Source: Odontocerum albicorne
Taxonomy: Eukaryota; Arthropoda; Insecta; Trichoptera; Odontoceridae
Assembly (NCBI GenBank): GCA_949825065.1
Contig: OX463838.1
Location: 6,116,251 to 6,180,250, forward strand
DNA length: 64,000 bases
Reading direction: 5' to 3'
Positions 45,061 through 56,215 of the stretch are shown piece after piece (position 1 is the first letter of the stretch; each line of letters starts with the position of its first letter). The position numbers and the translations under genes were made by a program. Below the pieces are notes generated by a model. It made no database searches and was not told the DNA's origin. It saw nothing but the letters and a program-made list of their open reading frames with translations.

Positions 45061-45360
45061 CAAGGACTATATTAGTAAATTTGAGAGTGTTAATTTAAAT
45101 TTATTTGAGAGAGTTTCATTAAAACAAATTTAGGTATCTTATTTATTAAAAAGTATAATTTGCTTGAATTAAAACGATTATTCAACCACCAGGCTAAAAA
45201 GATAACCCATTTAGATTTGATAAATATCCAATATTATTCGACATTCTATTTTTTGTATCAATACTATCTAGCAGTATTCTTCCTACTTAGAAGTATAATT
45301 TCACTAACCAGAAATGTTTTATAGAATCTGATTTTGTACAAACACTTGACCGGTACACAT
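45061..45360. other. Unassigned AT-rich stretch
   Basis: Nothing recognised. Confidence 0.4.
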
Positions 45361-45361
45361 T

Positions 45362-45450
45362 GATAACCTCCGGTGCCCAATTGATAAGACACCTTTCTTC
45401 CGACCTGGAGGTTACTGGTTCGTTAGTCATTGGTACATTTTAAAAAAATT
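45362..45450 (+). mobile_element. tRNA-derived SINE head, diverged
   Basis: ACCTCCGGTGCCCAATTGAT, AAGACACCTTTCTTCCG and CTGGAGGTTACTGGTTCG follow the family's head pattern. The tail is not recognisable. Confidence 0.55.
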
Positions 45451-45509
45451 GATAACTGTCTTATTTTTCTTTATTCCTTACCTCTTTAACCCTTCCCTTA
45501 TGGTGCTAA

Positions 45510-45960
45510 AATTGAAACGCGCGCTCCGGCGTTGGGTAGTGAGTACGTGATCAAAAATTAGCGATTTTAAATCGGAAAAATAAGAACATTCATAGATAAT
45601 CCCCTTAATTAATTATAATTGAAGTTAAAAATTATAATAATTGGGATTTATTTGCTGAAAACATTAAAAAACCATCTGGCAACGCTCACGGAACGGGCGT
45701 AGGTCTAATCTATTTGCAAGCCCAAATGCTACTGCGGCGCGGAGCGGTAGTGGCTTATTCCCGGCGTGGCTTACGCTTGCGACGATTGAGACAATTGAGC
45801 TCCTCACAATTCAGTGGAGTATGCAAGAGTGAGATGCGAATATAGTGTCGCGCTTCCCGCATACTCTTCACATATCGACAAGACCCTAAGGTCGAGGCAC
45901 TCACAGCGTTTAAATGTGAATTTGTTTCCGATCTTCACAAAATACCCACGATGTAGTCGA
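45510..45960. other. GC-richer island, unassigned
   Basis: Two patches (45515-45560 and 45675-45930) are clearly GC-richer and richer in CpG than their surroundings, for example CTGCGGCGCGGAGCGGTAG and GGCGTGGCTTACGCTTGCGA. No repeat family, tRNA box or long frame was recognised. Candidates are a promoter or 5' exon, or an unknown retroposon. Confidence 0.35.
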
Positions 45961-46317
45961 TAAATTCTGATTATTATTAATATTATTTTTTAAATCAATG
46001 CGTTAATATGTTATGGAGGAATACCTAAAATCTTAACCTTGTATTTATTATATTTATAGAGATATTGATGGTTATTACAAGCAACGTGTGGAAGATACCC
46101 AACACAGGGAAGGAAAGGTTAACATATTTTTAATCAGATGGCAATAAACCTGGCAAGTAGTTCTGCGTACAACAAAAGCGTTATATGATACAATAATATA
46201 ATTGTCAAACAAATAATAATGAAACCCGAATAAGAAAAAGAAGGTAATTATATCTTACATAACATACACACCATCACGTTATACCCTTTTTGGAGTAAGC
46301 AGAGAGGATATATATAT
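45961..46317. other. Unassigned AT-rich stretch
   Basis: A short block at 46280-46300 (CCCTTTTTGGAGTAAGCAGA) resembles the LINE-relic 3' block seen at 25.9 and 58.1 kb. Confidence 0.3.
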
Positions 46318-46490
46318 CCAGGATTCCAGTCTGATTTCCCTCTTATCCTTTATCTCTATGTCGATTTACAATGATTACTGCCTAATTTTCCCTTACAGCC
46401 TCTTGAACATCTTTCCCGTAATAAACCCGCCAGGTTGTACTACAGTACAACGGGTACACATACAACGAAAATGTAATACAATACAACTTT
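46318..46490 (+). mobile_element. SINE middle and tail, diverged
   Basis: AGGATTCCAGTCTGATTT is the family's middle part. ATAAACCCGCCAGGTTGTAC and ACAACGAAAATGTAATACAA are the end of the tail. Confidence 0.5.
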
Positions 46491-46497
46491 ATTTAGT

Positions 46498-46740
46498 TAT
46501 TTATTTAACACTTTTATTGCAAATACAATCTGGCGGGCTTATTGTCAGGCGGAAATCTCTTCCAGCCAACCAGACCAAAGTAAACGAAGCAAGTTACATG
46601 GTCACATAAAGGATTCAAATGACTATATATCCCCACGAAATCCATAAACACATACGTGAGCATATGCCCATGAACCCCACAAAGACGGACAATCACCCGA
46701 ACATTATTTCTCATACAAAGTGAGATATCATCAATCAAAA
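46498..46740 (-). mobile_element. LINE A 3' region
   Basis: The minus strand carries the 74-codon frame MIDDISLCMRNNVRVIVRLC followed by GVHGHMLTYVFMDFVGIYSH and the tail ending AATAAAAGTGTTAAATAAA. No RT-linked coding region adjoins. Confidence 0.8.
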
Positions 46741-46744
46741 GGAA

Positions 46745-46900
46745 ATACCTTCACATATTTCAATCCATACACACAGGTTTCGTCTCGTCCACATTCATAA
46801 GTCTCGTCAAACATCCCTCATGTTTCTTATACTTCTTACCTTTCCTATAATTATAATTTCTCCCACTACCTCTATCTACCTTTTCTTTGTTTTGCAGTTA
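46745..46900 (-). pseudogene. Non-LTR retrotransposon C-terminal relic
   Basis: The minus strand reads KYKKHEGCLTRLMNVDETKP followed by VCMD, like the end of the LINE group at 20.7 and 58.1 kb. It is short and broken. Confidence 0.45.
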
Positions 46901-47089
46901 TTTCATACATGTATTTATTTGTTTCTTATGTATTTTTCAACTTATCTCACTGTCCAAACAACCTCTAGATTTTTTTTTCTCGTTCTTGCTGACAGTTAAC
47001 CTAAGGTGGTATATGTGGGTTTACTTTTTATTTTGTTTTCTGCCATACGTTTTTTTTTTTTTTTTTTTTTTCTATTTATTCTTTAATCT

Positions 47090-47515
47090 AGATATGCGGG
47101 GGTGTGGTATGGAAGCCCCCTGATGCCCTTGCGGTCGGGCTCGCCCTTTATTGGTGGGGTGTATCTCGGCCGGGGGAATGTTTGTGGGATGAGCCCGGAC
47201 CTTTTGGTGTCTTCTCTCTTGAATGTATTTTTTTTTGTCATCTATTTATTTTCTGTGTTTATTTTTTTATATATTCTTGTTCTACGTGTTCAAGGGTGTG
47301 GGCTGAAAAACATCTCGTGTCCCCGTGGCTGGGTTCGCCCTATATTGGTGGGGTGTATCTTGGCCGAGGGGATGCTATTAGATGAGCCCAGACCTTTTGA
47401 TAGCTTCTGTATTTAATGTATTATCTGCAATTTATGTGTTTTAGAAGTGTTATTTAAATATAATTTGTACATACTATGTTGCTATCAATAAACCTATTAT
47501 TTATTTATTTATTTA
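47090..47515 (+). mobile_element. LINE 3' end (family B) with internal duplication
   Basis: Two related blocks (about 47095-47215 and 47285-47410) each contain GGGCTCGCCCT-type and TATTGGTGGGGTGTATCT sequence, then GATGAGCCC(G/A)GACCTTTT. The second continues into TGCTATCAATAAACCT and (TTTA)n exactly as at 5.3-5.54 kb. The T-run at 47050-47071 precedes the first block. Confidence 0.65.
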
Positions 47516-48600
47516 TTAGATCCCTTTCTTAACTACACTTATAATATGCATCTCTAACAAATATTTATACATTAGCCGATTATTTATTTACTCTATCAAA
47601 CATTGTTATACTAAATATTATACGCAAGATTCATTCTCATTCTATTAGTCTGCATTGATAATTCCCTTTTAACGCCTATGCTTCACTTTCATACAAGTAC
47701 ACCAATCTTGACAGCAGCTCACAGCGGACAATCATTTTTATTAATTACGCAATTAGTTTATTGTCAACACAATACTAATTGCATCAATGCTATTGTTTCT
47801 TACGGCAATACATCTTAAATCTTACAATTTAATTTCATCTTAACTTTTCTTAAATACAGCAAAATACTTACCTTTTTCGAAACATTCATTGCATTTCAAT
47901 GTATAAAAAATTCCCACCGAATCACACTTTTCAACAATCATATTTTATGATTATTAACCTAAATTCTAAAATATTTTTCTAAACTCTTTTGAATGTATTT
48001 TTAACCACTATTACAAAGTTATTTTAATTTTTTTTATCTATTGAAAATATGCTTCCTAAATAAATAGAAGACGTTTTATCTTTAATCATATAATTTAAAA
48101 AATAAGTGAATACAGCCTGAATAAAACACAAGTGCCAACCCCCAGAAATCGATAAAACACCACAAGTAGTTAGAGGCTTTGAACTCGGTCTCGCCTTCCG
48201 TCTGCTGACGCTGCAGCAATTATTGTTTCGGTTGGATCATTTCAAAACTGCCAGAGGCGTCACATTGCAGAGGGGCATTTATTTAATTTATGGGGTCACT
48301 TCGTTATTTCAACCGTTCATATAATTTATATCTACGATAAAAATAAGTCGCTTAGCTGATTCGACTATATTTTGATTATATTTATTTTATTCTATTATAT
48401 TATATAATATTATCATTCCAAGTGCTCTTCTCAATGCACATATTTCTAAAGTATTTATCAGTACGGCTCCATTAAGTTGGTTTCGCATTCACGTTTTACT
48501 CAAATACATCCAAGTTAAAAATCGAATACTGATGTGAACTATTATCCAAACAGATTTTTATATTCATCCTTTCAGCCATTTAACACAATATTGTAAAACA
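47516..48600. other. Unassigned stretch with a small GC-richer patch
   Basis: 48165-48260 (CGGTCTCGCCTTCCGTCTGC, GACGCTGCAGC) is a unique GC-richer patch without a recognised frame. The rest is AT-rich and unassigned. Confidence 0.35.
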
Positions 48601-48650
48601 AATTAGCAGGATTATTGCAAAATTACAATCTTTTTTAACCAACCAGACAA
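48600..48650 (-). mobile_element. LINE A/SINE tail fragment, antisense
   Basis: TAGCAGGATTATTGCAAAAT and TTTTAACCAACCAGACAA match the tail in reverse. The next mariner starts immediately after at a TA. Confidence 0.5.
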
Positions 48651-48652
48651 TA

Positions 48653-49571
48653 CTACCTTGATCAAAAAGTTTAAGGACTTTATTCATAAAATCGAAAATA
48701 CAAGTTTATTAATCTAAATCGATATGGTCCCCTTCAAAGTACTCCCCATTGACTGCAACGCACTTACGCCAGTGCTTCATCCAATCCTCGAAACACCGCT
48801 GGTACTCAATTTTCGGTAAGCCCATCAGAGCCGTCTTCGATTTTTTCATGACATCCTCTCGGGTGCTGTAACGCGTTCCGCGAAGCGGTTTTTTAAGTCG
48901 GTTGAACAGGAAAAAGTCGCAGGGAGCCAGATCAGGTGAATTCGAAAGCTGCTGGATAGTATTCGTGGTGTTTTTGGTCAAAAACTCATGGAAATTATGT
49001 CTTTTGTGATTTCAATGCGGTCCTTTTTTGCATGAAATTGAGGTCTTTCTACACCAGTTTTGCAGCGACATGTCTGAGGCCCAAATCACTAACCAAAATG
49101 TCTTGAGCGGATCCATAAGAGATGTTCAAGTCCTCTGTCAGCTCTCTGATGGTCAATTTGCGGTTTTCAGCCAACATTTCTTTGATTTTATCGATGTTTT
49201 CATCGGTTTTCGATTGCCACTGCGTTCGTCATCCTCGACCGACTCACGACCACTTTTGAAGCGTTTGTGCCACCGAAAAATACTTATCCACCATTTTCAA
49301 GGTCTGCGGACCGTTAAATCCGTTTTTTACACAAAATTTAATGCAAACTCGTTGATGCACAGTTGATGCCATTTTCAAACTTGTAAAAAATCGAAAACAC
49401 GCACAAAGGTAGATGAACTCAGTACAGCGTAACTTTTACAAATGTCAAGCTATGACACTGAAATTTGGAGAAAAGGATCAATGATAATGTGGTTATCTAA
49501 CAAAAAAAATCCAATCGGGTGACTGACAGCGCCACACGATAACTGGTTCTAAAACTTGTTGATCAAGGTAG
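48653..49571 (-). mobile_element. mariner, 919 bp, internally deleted
   Basis: Flanked by TA on both sides, with inverted ends CTACCTTGATCAA. On the minus strand the N-terminus reads HQRVCIKFCVKNGFNGPQT, KLTIRELTEDLNISYGSAQD and LRHVAAKLV, with stops. The frame then jumps to FLTKNTTNTIQQLSNSPD, LAPCDFFLFNRLKKPLRGTR and WRKCVAVNGEYFEGDHIDLD. The stretch with the first two catalytic Asp residues (about 180 codons) is gone. The same ends occur at base 1-40. Confidence 0.9.
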
Positions 49572-49744
49572 TATATAGAGTTCACAGAATACGTATACAG
49601 AACAATTAAAATCAGGTGCCTTCAAAAAGTCAAGACTAATTTTATACGAGTGAGTAGCAAAAAAAGGCGCATCACACGCTACATTTATCAATTTTAAGAA
49701 TCTGTCTTTTAACTTTGAAATGTCGCTAATAATAACCATAAATG

Positions 49745-49860
49745 GACCATTTATATAACGCCGTTAAGAGAGCAGACACTCGTCAAGGGCGCTCTTGGCT
49801 GTTAATTATCTATTACCCACTATTACAGACAGATTGAAAATATTACAATACTAGTGTGTG
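49745..49860 (+). repeat. Dispersed repeat R2
   Basis: CCGTTAAGAGAGCAGACACT followed by CGTCAAGGGCGCTCTTGGC matches 62702-62750. The downstream GACAGATTGAAAATATTAC matches the other copy's GACAAATTGACTATATTAC. Confidence 0.6.
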
Positions 49861-49977
49861 AAAATGTATTTAAAAATCGAGTTTGTCGTTTTGATACTAA
49901 TTTTGTGAACAATGGTTATTTTATTTTAACACAGCTTAAAATAACTAGTAATGAATGTTATAATCTCTAGTTAAATG

Positions 49978-50216
49978 ATGAGTTACGAGTTTTTTTTATT
50001 GGATTACGTATTAGTTGAGAGTTAACGATAAGTTACGAGTTTTTTATTGGATTACGTATTAGTTGAGAGTTAACGATAAGTTACGAGTTTTGTATTGGAT
50101 TACGTATTAGTTGAGAGTTAACGATAAGTTACGAGTTTTGTATTGGATTACGTATAAGTTGAGAGTTAACGATAAGTTACGAGTTTTGCATTGGATAACG
50201 TATTAGTTGAGTCATA
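49978..50216. repeat. 48-bp minisatellite, 5 copies
   Basis: Copies of AGTTACGAGTTTTGTATTGG begin at 49981, 50031, 50079, 50127 and 50175, each followed by ATTACGTATTAGTTGAGAG. Confidence 0.93.
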
Positions 50217-50544
50217 AAAAAAAAGCAATTGTCATCGAGTTATCATAATAATTAATAGAACAGAGTTTAGAGAAACGGCTCCTCTAAGATGCTTAAATCC
50301 AAGAATCACAACTACTTTAAATGAAAGAATACATTTTTTTTAATGTGTTAAATGTAAGAAAGTCGGGACCACCAAATATAAAGAACTTCCTAAAATAAGA
50401 CTTCACAATAAGGGTTATTCTCAAAGGCTTCCTAAAGCAGCACCCAGTCATATAAAACTTACATTAATTTGAATTGAAAAAACCTTTACTTCAATTTAAA
50501 TATTCGAACTAACATTTATGATAGTTTTTAACTATTTCACTCAC
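50217..50544. other. Unassigned stretch
   Basis: 50265-50310 weakly resembles repeat R2. Nothing else was recognised. Confidence 0.3.
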
Positions 50545-50893
50545 AAAATGGTTACCTAGATGGTAAAACACTTGGTTTTTTTACGCAGTTGTCTCGGATT
50601 TAATTCCCGATGGAACACAGAAAATATTCCCCGTCTGACTTTCAAAGAAGGCTTTTCATCAACTTTCTGGCTGGTAAAGATTAATTGTCATCGAATAATA
50701 AGTCTACTAGTTTGTACATGACAATCACGCGTCTACTAGGCCATGGACAACCATTCATGACCTACTTGGTAAGATATTTCACTTCCAACCGGGGGTTTCT
50801 GGTTCTATTCCCGATGGTACCCAAAAAAGGTACCAAGTCTAGTGTATACTTCCTCTGATGACAGCCGACTACGTGCGCGGGTGTTGTTGCCTC
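50545..50893 (+). mobile_element. Two SINE heads in tandem
   Basis: Heads at about 50553-50622 (GGTTACCTAGATGGTAAAAC, TAATTCCCGATGGAAC) and 50756-50823 (GACCTACTTGGTAAGATATT, GTTCTATTCCCGATGGTACC) follow the family's A- and B-box pattern. The first keeps the middle part (CCCCGTCTGACTTTC). Confidence 0.6.
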
Positions 50894-50894
50894 T

Positions 50895-51330
50895 TTAGGG
50901 ATATGTCCCTTAAAGGTATATGATGATTATGATAAATAAATAAAACACGTTAGATCGCAATGCGGAAAGAGAGAGTGAAGGAATACTTTATTTGATAGTA
51001 CGTAGGTATTTATAACATTTCAGAATGGGCGCGGGAGTGCGCTCGCGATATGATTCTACCTCGCTTCTGTGAATGCAGAAATGGTCAATTGTAGTATTGT
51101 AGGTAACAATCTGTTTACGGAACCGGCGAGACAGCGTGATGCGTTCTCTCTCTAGTATGTAGTGCGGTCCGCTCGCTACGGGATGACTGGCCGGCGGGTT
51201 ATCTTTGGACTTGAATGGACGGCGTATGTACTTTGGACTGTTTATTTAAATTTGTCGAGGAATGCGAATCTCATCGGTCATTGACCGTATGTATGCGACA
51301 ATATTCCGCGACGACCGTGGATCCCTACAA
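50895..51330 (-). mobile_element. Solo LTR with 4-bp target duplication
   Basis: CTCT flanks both ends (50891-50894 and 51331-51334). On the minus strand the LTR begins TTGTAGGGATCCACGGTCG, contains CGCATCACGCTGTCTCGCCG, a TATA box (GTTATAAATACC), an AATAAA in ATCAAATAAAGTA, and ends GGACATATCCCTAA. It is clearly homologous to the plus-strand copy at 16.8 kb. No internal retroelement sequence adjoins it. Open frames here are by-products. Confidence 0.75.
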
Positions 51331-51334
51331 CTCT

Positions 51335-52014
51335 TTACGTGCGGTAGTGCTTCCAGCACGTGCAATAACGAACCACGAATTCTGTATCTACACGAATTGT
51401 ACTAAATCCGAACGCTCCATCACTAGATCAAAGGCAACATTGTCTACCTGTCACGCTCTTCAATATTTCCGTATCACCAATTCAAATATATTTAAGAATT
51501 TCATCTGAAGGAAAAAGGAATATTTTAGACAATGGAAGTGTTATATAATACAAACTAAAGAACTTTGGAGAATTCTCCACATAAATAATTGTGATAATTT
51601 TAATTAAAAAACATAACCTTTTCCACCCCTGATTACAGTAATAAAGAAAAACAGTAAGAGAGCTCTCGATTCATCCCTCGTCTCTCTCTCACCCGAACCG
51701 AAATATCGTTAATGACAACCGTTCGAGTGGAATTCCTAAAGCGTCATCCACTCTCCGACCGGCATGACATCAAAACAAAATGGACCGGTGATAAATTATC
51801 TGACGTTTCCGCACGCTCAAATATCGTTATACGATTTTTCGTTCACAATACACCTGGATAAACCTGGTTCACGCATTTTTGAAACTCGATAATTACCGGC
51901 CTGATGTTGTTGGACATCATTAGTTTTTGTTTTCTGGTATAACAATACACATAATTATGTCTCATAATATATATTATATATACGGTTATCGAAGGCCTAA
52001 TCTGCGAAAATAAT
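51335..52014. other. Unassigned stretch, partly GC-richer
   Basis: 51650-51850 is less AT-rich (CTCTCTCACCCGAACCGAAA, CGTCATCCACTCTCCGACCG). No family or frame was recognised. Confidence 0.35.
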
Positions 52015-52016
52015 TA

Positions 52017-52924
52017 TTAGGTGTCAACATAAGTTGTGTCCGTTTTTTTTTAAATTAAAAAATGAGCACCAAAAGTAAAACAAAATGGTAAAGGTTATAC
52101 GTCATTCGAAAGAAAATTTTCTGCTCTACAAGATATTCTGTTTGCTTGTACGTTATATGTATTATTTTATTTAATTACAAACCTTCAAAATGGAATGTCA
52201 AGTAGACGAAAGGGAGCATTTTCGACACCTCCTTCTGATCGCGTTCAATCGAGAGAATAAAGCTGCTAATGCTGCCAAAGCTGCTTGCGATATTTGCGAA
52301 GTGTACGGTGAAGATGATATGAATGAAAAGACAGCTCTTCGATGGTTTTTGCGTTTCAAAGACGGTAATTTCGACCTGAAAGAAATGGTGCGTTCCAGAC
52401 GACCAGTGGACTTGTAGTCACATGACTGTTTACCGCCATCTTAAATCAATGGGAAAATTCCAGAAGTTCGGAGCTTGGTTTCCAAATATTTTGAGTGAAA
52501 ACAACAAAAATCAACGTTCGATAATTTCTGCTGGTTTGCTTGCGCGTCATTGAGCTACGCATGGCCACAAGCAAACGTTCCTTCACCGCATCATTACTGG
52601 TGATGAAAAATGGTGCCTTTATGTCAATATGGTCGCTTTTGAACAATTTGCGCTGCGTTTCATTCAATAATGACGTTGAATTGCGGACATGGCTGGACTA
52701 ATTCCTCGAGTCAAGGCCAGATGATTTTTATCGCACAGGCATTGAAAAACTTGTAGAACATTGGCAAGAAGCTGTAAATAATGAAGGAAAATACATTATT
52801 AACTAATTTGCTGTAAAATAAGAAGGAGAATACATTATTGACTAATTTGTTGTAATTTTTTTTGTTGTGTCCTCTTGTTCTCTTCATTTGGAAAAAAACG
52901 GGCACAACTTATGTTAACACCCAA
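52017..52924 (+). mobile_element. mariner, 908 bp, internally deleted
   Basis: Inverted ends are T(T/A)GGTGT(T/C)AACATAAGTTG. The transposase starts MECQVDEREHFRHLLLIAF at 52190, with an HTH region NEKTALRWFLRFKDGNFDLK, and stops at 52415. Downstream IITGDEKWCLY keeps the first catalytic Asp. The middle part, with the second and third Asp, is deleted, and the C-terminus resumes (VELRTWL, FYRTGIEKLVEHWQEAVN). It is of the SETMAR-like group and the parent type of the shorter copy at 59568-60165. Confidence 0.9.
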
Positions 52925-53081
52925 CACATATAATAAATATGAGAAATAATCATTTATATTTTAAGAAGTGTAGGACTTCATATCATAATATTAATAAGAT
53001 ATTATTTTTGTCTTAATCGTAAATTATCGAAGCTTTTTATTACTTTTCATAGTAAAGTTATTTCATAAATATCAAAGATAA

Positions 53082-53550
53082 AACCTCTGCAACGCGCTGC
53101 ATAGTATGAATGTGGAATATTTGTATGGAGTCCGCCCGGAGCTCGAAGTTGCTTGTCGGGATAGAAAATGGAGATCTATTTTTCGTCTATCTCACTACGG
53201 ATATGACGTGATATTATGTGTGTATCAGTGGCGTGGCGTGACGTTTGAGTTGAGGGATGCTGTTGAATTTAGAAAACATCTGTGCTTGTTAAAAGTTATG
53301 TTGAAAAAATAATGCATTAGCTAAACGCCGGGTTTTGATTGAATTTGCTTGTGTGAAGGCTATGAAGGAAAGAAGAAAGATTAAAAATGACAGCATAATG
53401 TTTTCTTTGCATAAACAAGATATCAAATTAGACTCTAATGGTATATCTTGTTTAATGATTAGAGAATGCAGTTTTTCCACAGCATTTATGGACGCCAACA
53501 CACTGATATGTGTTCATCATACTGTACGAGTATACTCTGTATTTGAATAA
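53082..53550 (+). CDS. Unrecognised coding-like stretch with one frameshift
   Basis: The plus strand is open from 53082 to 53309, including MNVEYLYGVRPELEVACRDR, then RSIFRLSHYGYDVILCVYQW and ELRDAVEFRKHLCLL. At an A6 run (53304-53309) the frame shifts and continues to TAA at 53548, with NNALAKRRVLIEFACVKAMK, DSIMFSLHKQDIKLDSNGIS and FMDANTLICVHHTVRVYSVF. Both parts have balanced, protein-like composition, unlike neighbouring DNA. An AATAAA overlaps the stop codon. I do not recognise the family. It may be a decayed host gene, a processed pseudogene or an unknown mobile element gene. Confidence 0.4.
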
Positions 53551-53749
53551 AATGAAAAGTAATCGATTGAGTAAAATTCAAAAGAGAAAGAAACACCGAG
53601 AAAACTAAAAATCAAAATTAAAATAGTTACTGACTCAGGAAAGAAGAGTGATTTTTAAATTATTTTTTTACTGTGTCAAGAAATTAAAACGAGACAGTAT
53701 GATAAAATTTATCAAATGTATAAATATTATTTCGCACATAACATGAAAA

Positions 53750-54215
53750 CCCTGTTTATTGGCCTTTCCAGTTCACCGTTCCTCTTTCTTTACGTTGTCC
53801 TTTACTGTCCATGCAGTGAGACTCTGGAATCAGTTACAAGCCAATATAAGACTCGCTCCGTCCTTGACATGCTTTAAAAAGTGACTGAAAAACCTCTTAA
53901 TTTCTAGTCAGTAAAATAACGTGTTTCATTCCTGATTTTTATTTTCCTTTCCTCTCGATCATCCCTTCCTTTCCTTTTGATTGATGATATATCACTTTAT
54001 ATGAAAAATAACGTTCGGTTGATTGTCCGTCTTTGTGAGGTTCGTGGGCATGAGCTCACGTATATGTTTATGGATTTCGTGGGGATGGATAGTCATTTGA
54101 ATGATTTATGCGACCACGTAACTTGCTTCATTTACTTTTGTCTGGTTGATTGGAAGAGATTGGCGCCTGGCAATAAGCCCGCCAGATTGTATTTACAATA
54201 AAAGTGTTAAAAATA
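53750..54215 (+). mobile_element. LINE A, 3' end copy
   Basis: The plus strand carries the end of the coding region (GTTCCTCTTTCTTTACGTTG; protein SSFFTSSF-like, ASLACF-like) up to TAG near 53908. The 74-codon frame MIDDISLYMKNNVRLIVRLC followed by EVRGHELTYMFMDFVGMDSH lies at 53977-54201. The tail GATTGGAAGAGATTGGCGCC then TGGCAATAAG ends in (AATAAA)n. Confidence 0.85.
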
Positions 54216-56055
54216 AAATTAAAAACATAAAATAAATAAAAAGCCATAAAAAATAAAGTGCAGTTTATTATCAGAACAACTTGATATTTATGATAGAATG
54301 CTATAAATTGCGGTAAAACAATTTGGTTTATAAGATAGTTCCATATTTACGCAGAAAGTTGGAATTATCATAATAAATCACATCGGAAAGTTTTGAATTC
54401 ATAAATCAAATTTAAAAGACAATCGATTACTGAGAAAATGAATCATAAATGCTGAACAAAGTTGATAACTAACCAAACATTAATGTTTATTAGAACATCA
54501 AAATAAGTCAATGATCAAAGAAAAAGTCTTAATAGACATTTGCAGTGTGTTAATATTTCCAAGGCAAAAGCTTTGTTGAACGAATCTTTTTGACAGAAAA
54601 CAATATCTGTTAAAGATGAAAAGTGGACCGCTTCGACCATGAAAAGCTGTCGTAAACATGACCCAAAATATTCTAGCAGGAGGCGCCTTCGAAAAATATT
54701 TCCAGCCGGAAGTATGAATGATTGACAGGTTGAAGATTGTGTATTCTTCGGAAGCTTGTTTGAAGTGCTGCGGGTGGAAATAAAGAATGACTGATAAATT
54801 CAGATAAAATTATTATATTTTTAGCGATACCAATGAATAAAATTATTCAATATTAATTACAATATTATAATACTCAATAATAAATAACTTTTTTCAACTA
54901 ATTTAAAAAATCCTACATGTATTTCTACCTAATATTTTGAGACTTTTCAAGCGAAATGACCCACTTTGTAACGAAAGCAACGCTTAGGTCCAACTGGAGT
55001 CATGTTTTATCGTGTGTGGTCAATTGACCTCGAGCATTGTTTTTTTTTATGAAAGGGAAACGTTAAGAATTTTGTGGCTATTTATTACAGGTATATTTTT
55101 GCTTATTAAAATTAATTAAGTTAAAACAATTATTAAATCTAAAAACATATTTCGCCAAATAGCACATTATTGACAAAAATATTTTTGTAAGTTCTGATTT
55201 GCAATAACAGATGACACAATATGTTCTCTTTTGAAAATAAAGTGATGAGTGCGCTGTAATTATTAAATTATAAAATAGAAATTGATTTATTTTTCTCCAC
55301 GCCCTGATGCAGTGTTGAATAAATTTTAGTCACCAGTGCAGATTTTATAGTTTTGATATTCAGCAGTAAGTTGATGTGTCGGAGAGATATTGTTGTGTTT
55401 AATGCGGTATTTCGTTTAGGATGTTGATATAAAACAAATGTATAGGAGTAATAGTAAGTAACACCGTTTTATAACAGTTCACGAACGTTATAAAAATAAA
55501 ACTCTTATATGGCATGGGTTAATCCTTTTGTTCAATTATAATATATATTTAGTTTTGCTCGTACATTGTAACCAAGCGCATTGGATAAATTAAACATCTT
55601 TTCAATTGATACCTCAAAGAACAATTCATTAACATGCAAGAATCTGGTCAATATATACAATAAACTCGATTAATCTTGTAAGTTGGTCCACCTTTTCACA
55701 TTTTATAGATTTTACAAAGTGTTTTTAGACGGCACCTTTGAGTGATAATAGTCACTAAAATACCCCCTCTAAGGCTTTAACCTAATTATTCTAATATTTC
55801 TTAGTTTATCTGCATCTTCACGAAATCCCACCTTTGAAGCCTTTGTCGTGCAGTATATATTCTTGTTTTTTTCGCTAAACACTATGTTGGTTATTTTTTC
55901 ACTGTTAATAAATGTTAAGTGTCGCAACTCGGAGGAAGTCATTCTATTTTTTTAAACAGTAGCCTTACTTGTTTATATTTTATGGTATTTTGAGAAATTT
56001 ATAATAGCCAAAGTTTCCTTTGAGTTGTATTAGTCACCAACATGGCCTCTTGAGG
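54216..56055. other. Unassigned AT-rich stretch
   Basis: 54590-54790 is less AT-rich and unique (GGAGGCGCCTTCGAAAAAT, CAGCCGGAAGTATGAATG) but has no long frame. No known repeat was recognised in the remainder. Confidence 0.35.
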
Positions 56056-56057
56056 AC

Positions 56058-56215
56058 GAAATGAGTTTCAGGAGTGCTTCTGAAAATTTTACGACCGCTT
56101 TCAGTATTGTATTGACTCACAAGGAGAGTATTTTAAATAAAAGATAATGTAAACTGAAAATAAACAATTCCATTTCTCGTCAGCCACCTTTCGCACTGGA
56201 CAGATAGTGAATATG
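56058..56215 (+). pseudogene. mariner C-terminal fragment
   Basis: GAAATGAGTTTCAGGAGTGC encodes NEFQECF, and the following FYDRFQYCIDSQGEYFK matches the end of the mariner at 43.3-43.7 kb. The 3' flank also matches (CGTCAGCCACCTTTCGCACT). Confidence 0.65.

Noticed and set aside
47102..47416. Overlapping hydrophobic proteins of about 100 residues
   Set aside because: They lie in the G-rich and T-rich 3' end of LINE family B, which recurs at 5.3 kb as noncoding tail.
51215..51508. Plus-strand 97-codon protein
   Set aside because: It covers the end of the antisense LTR and flanking DNA, with no similarity to known proteins.
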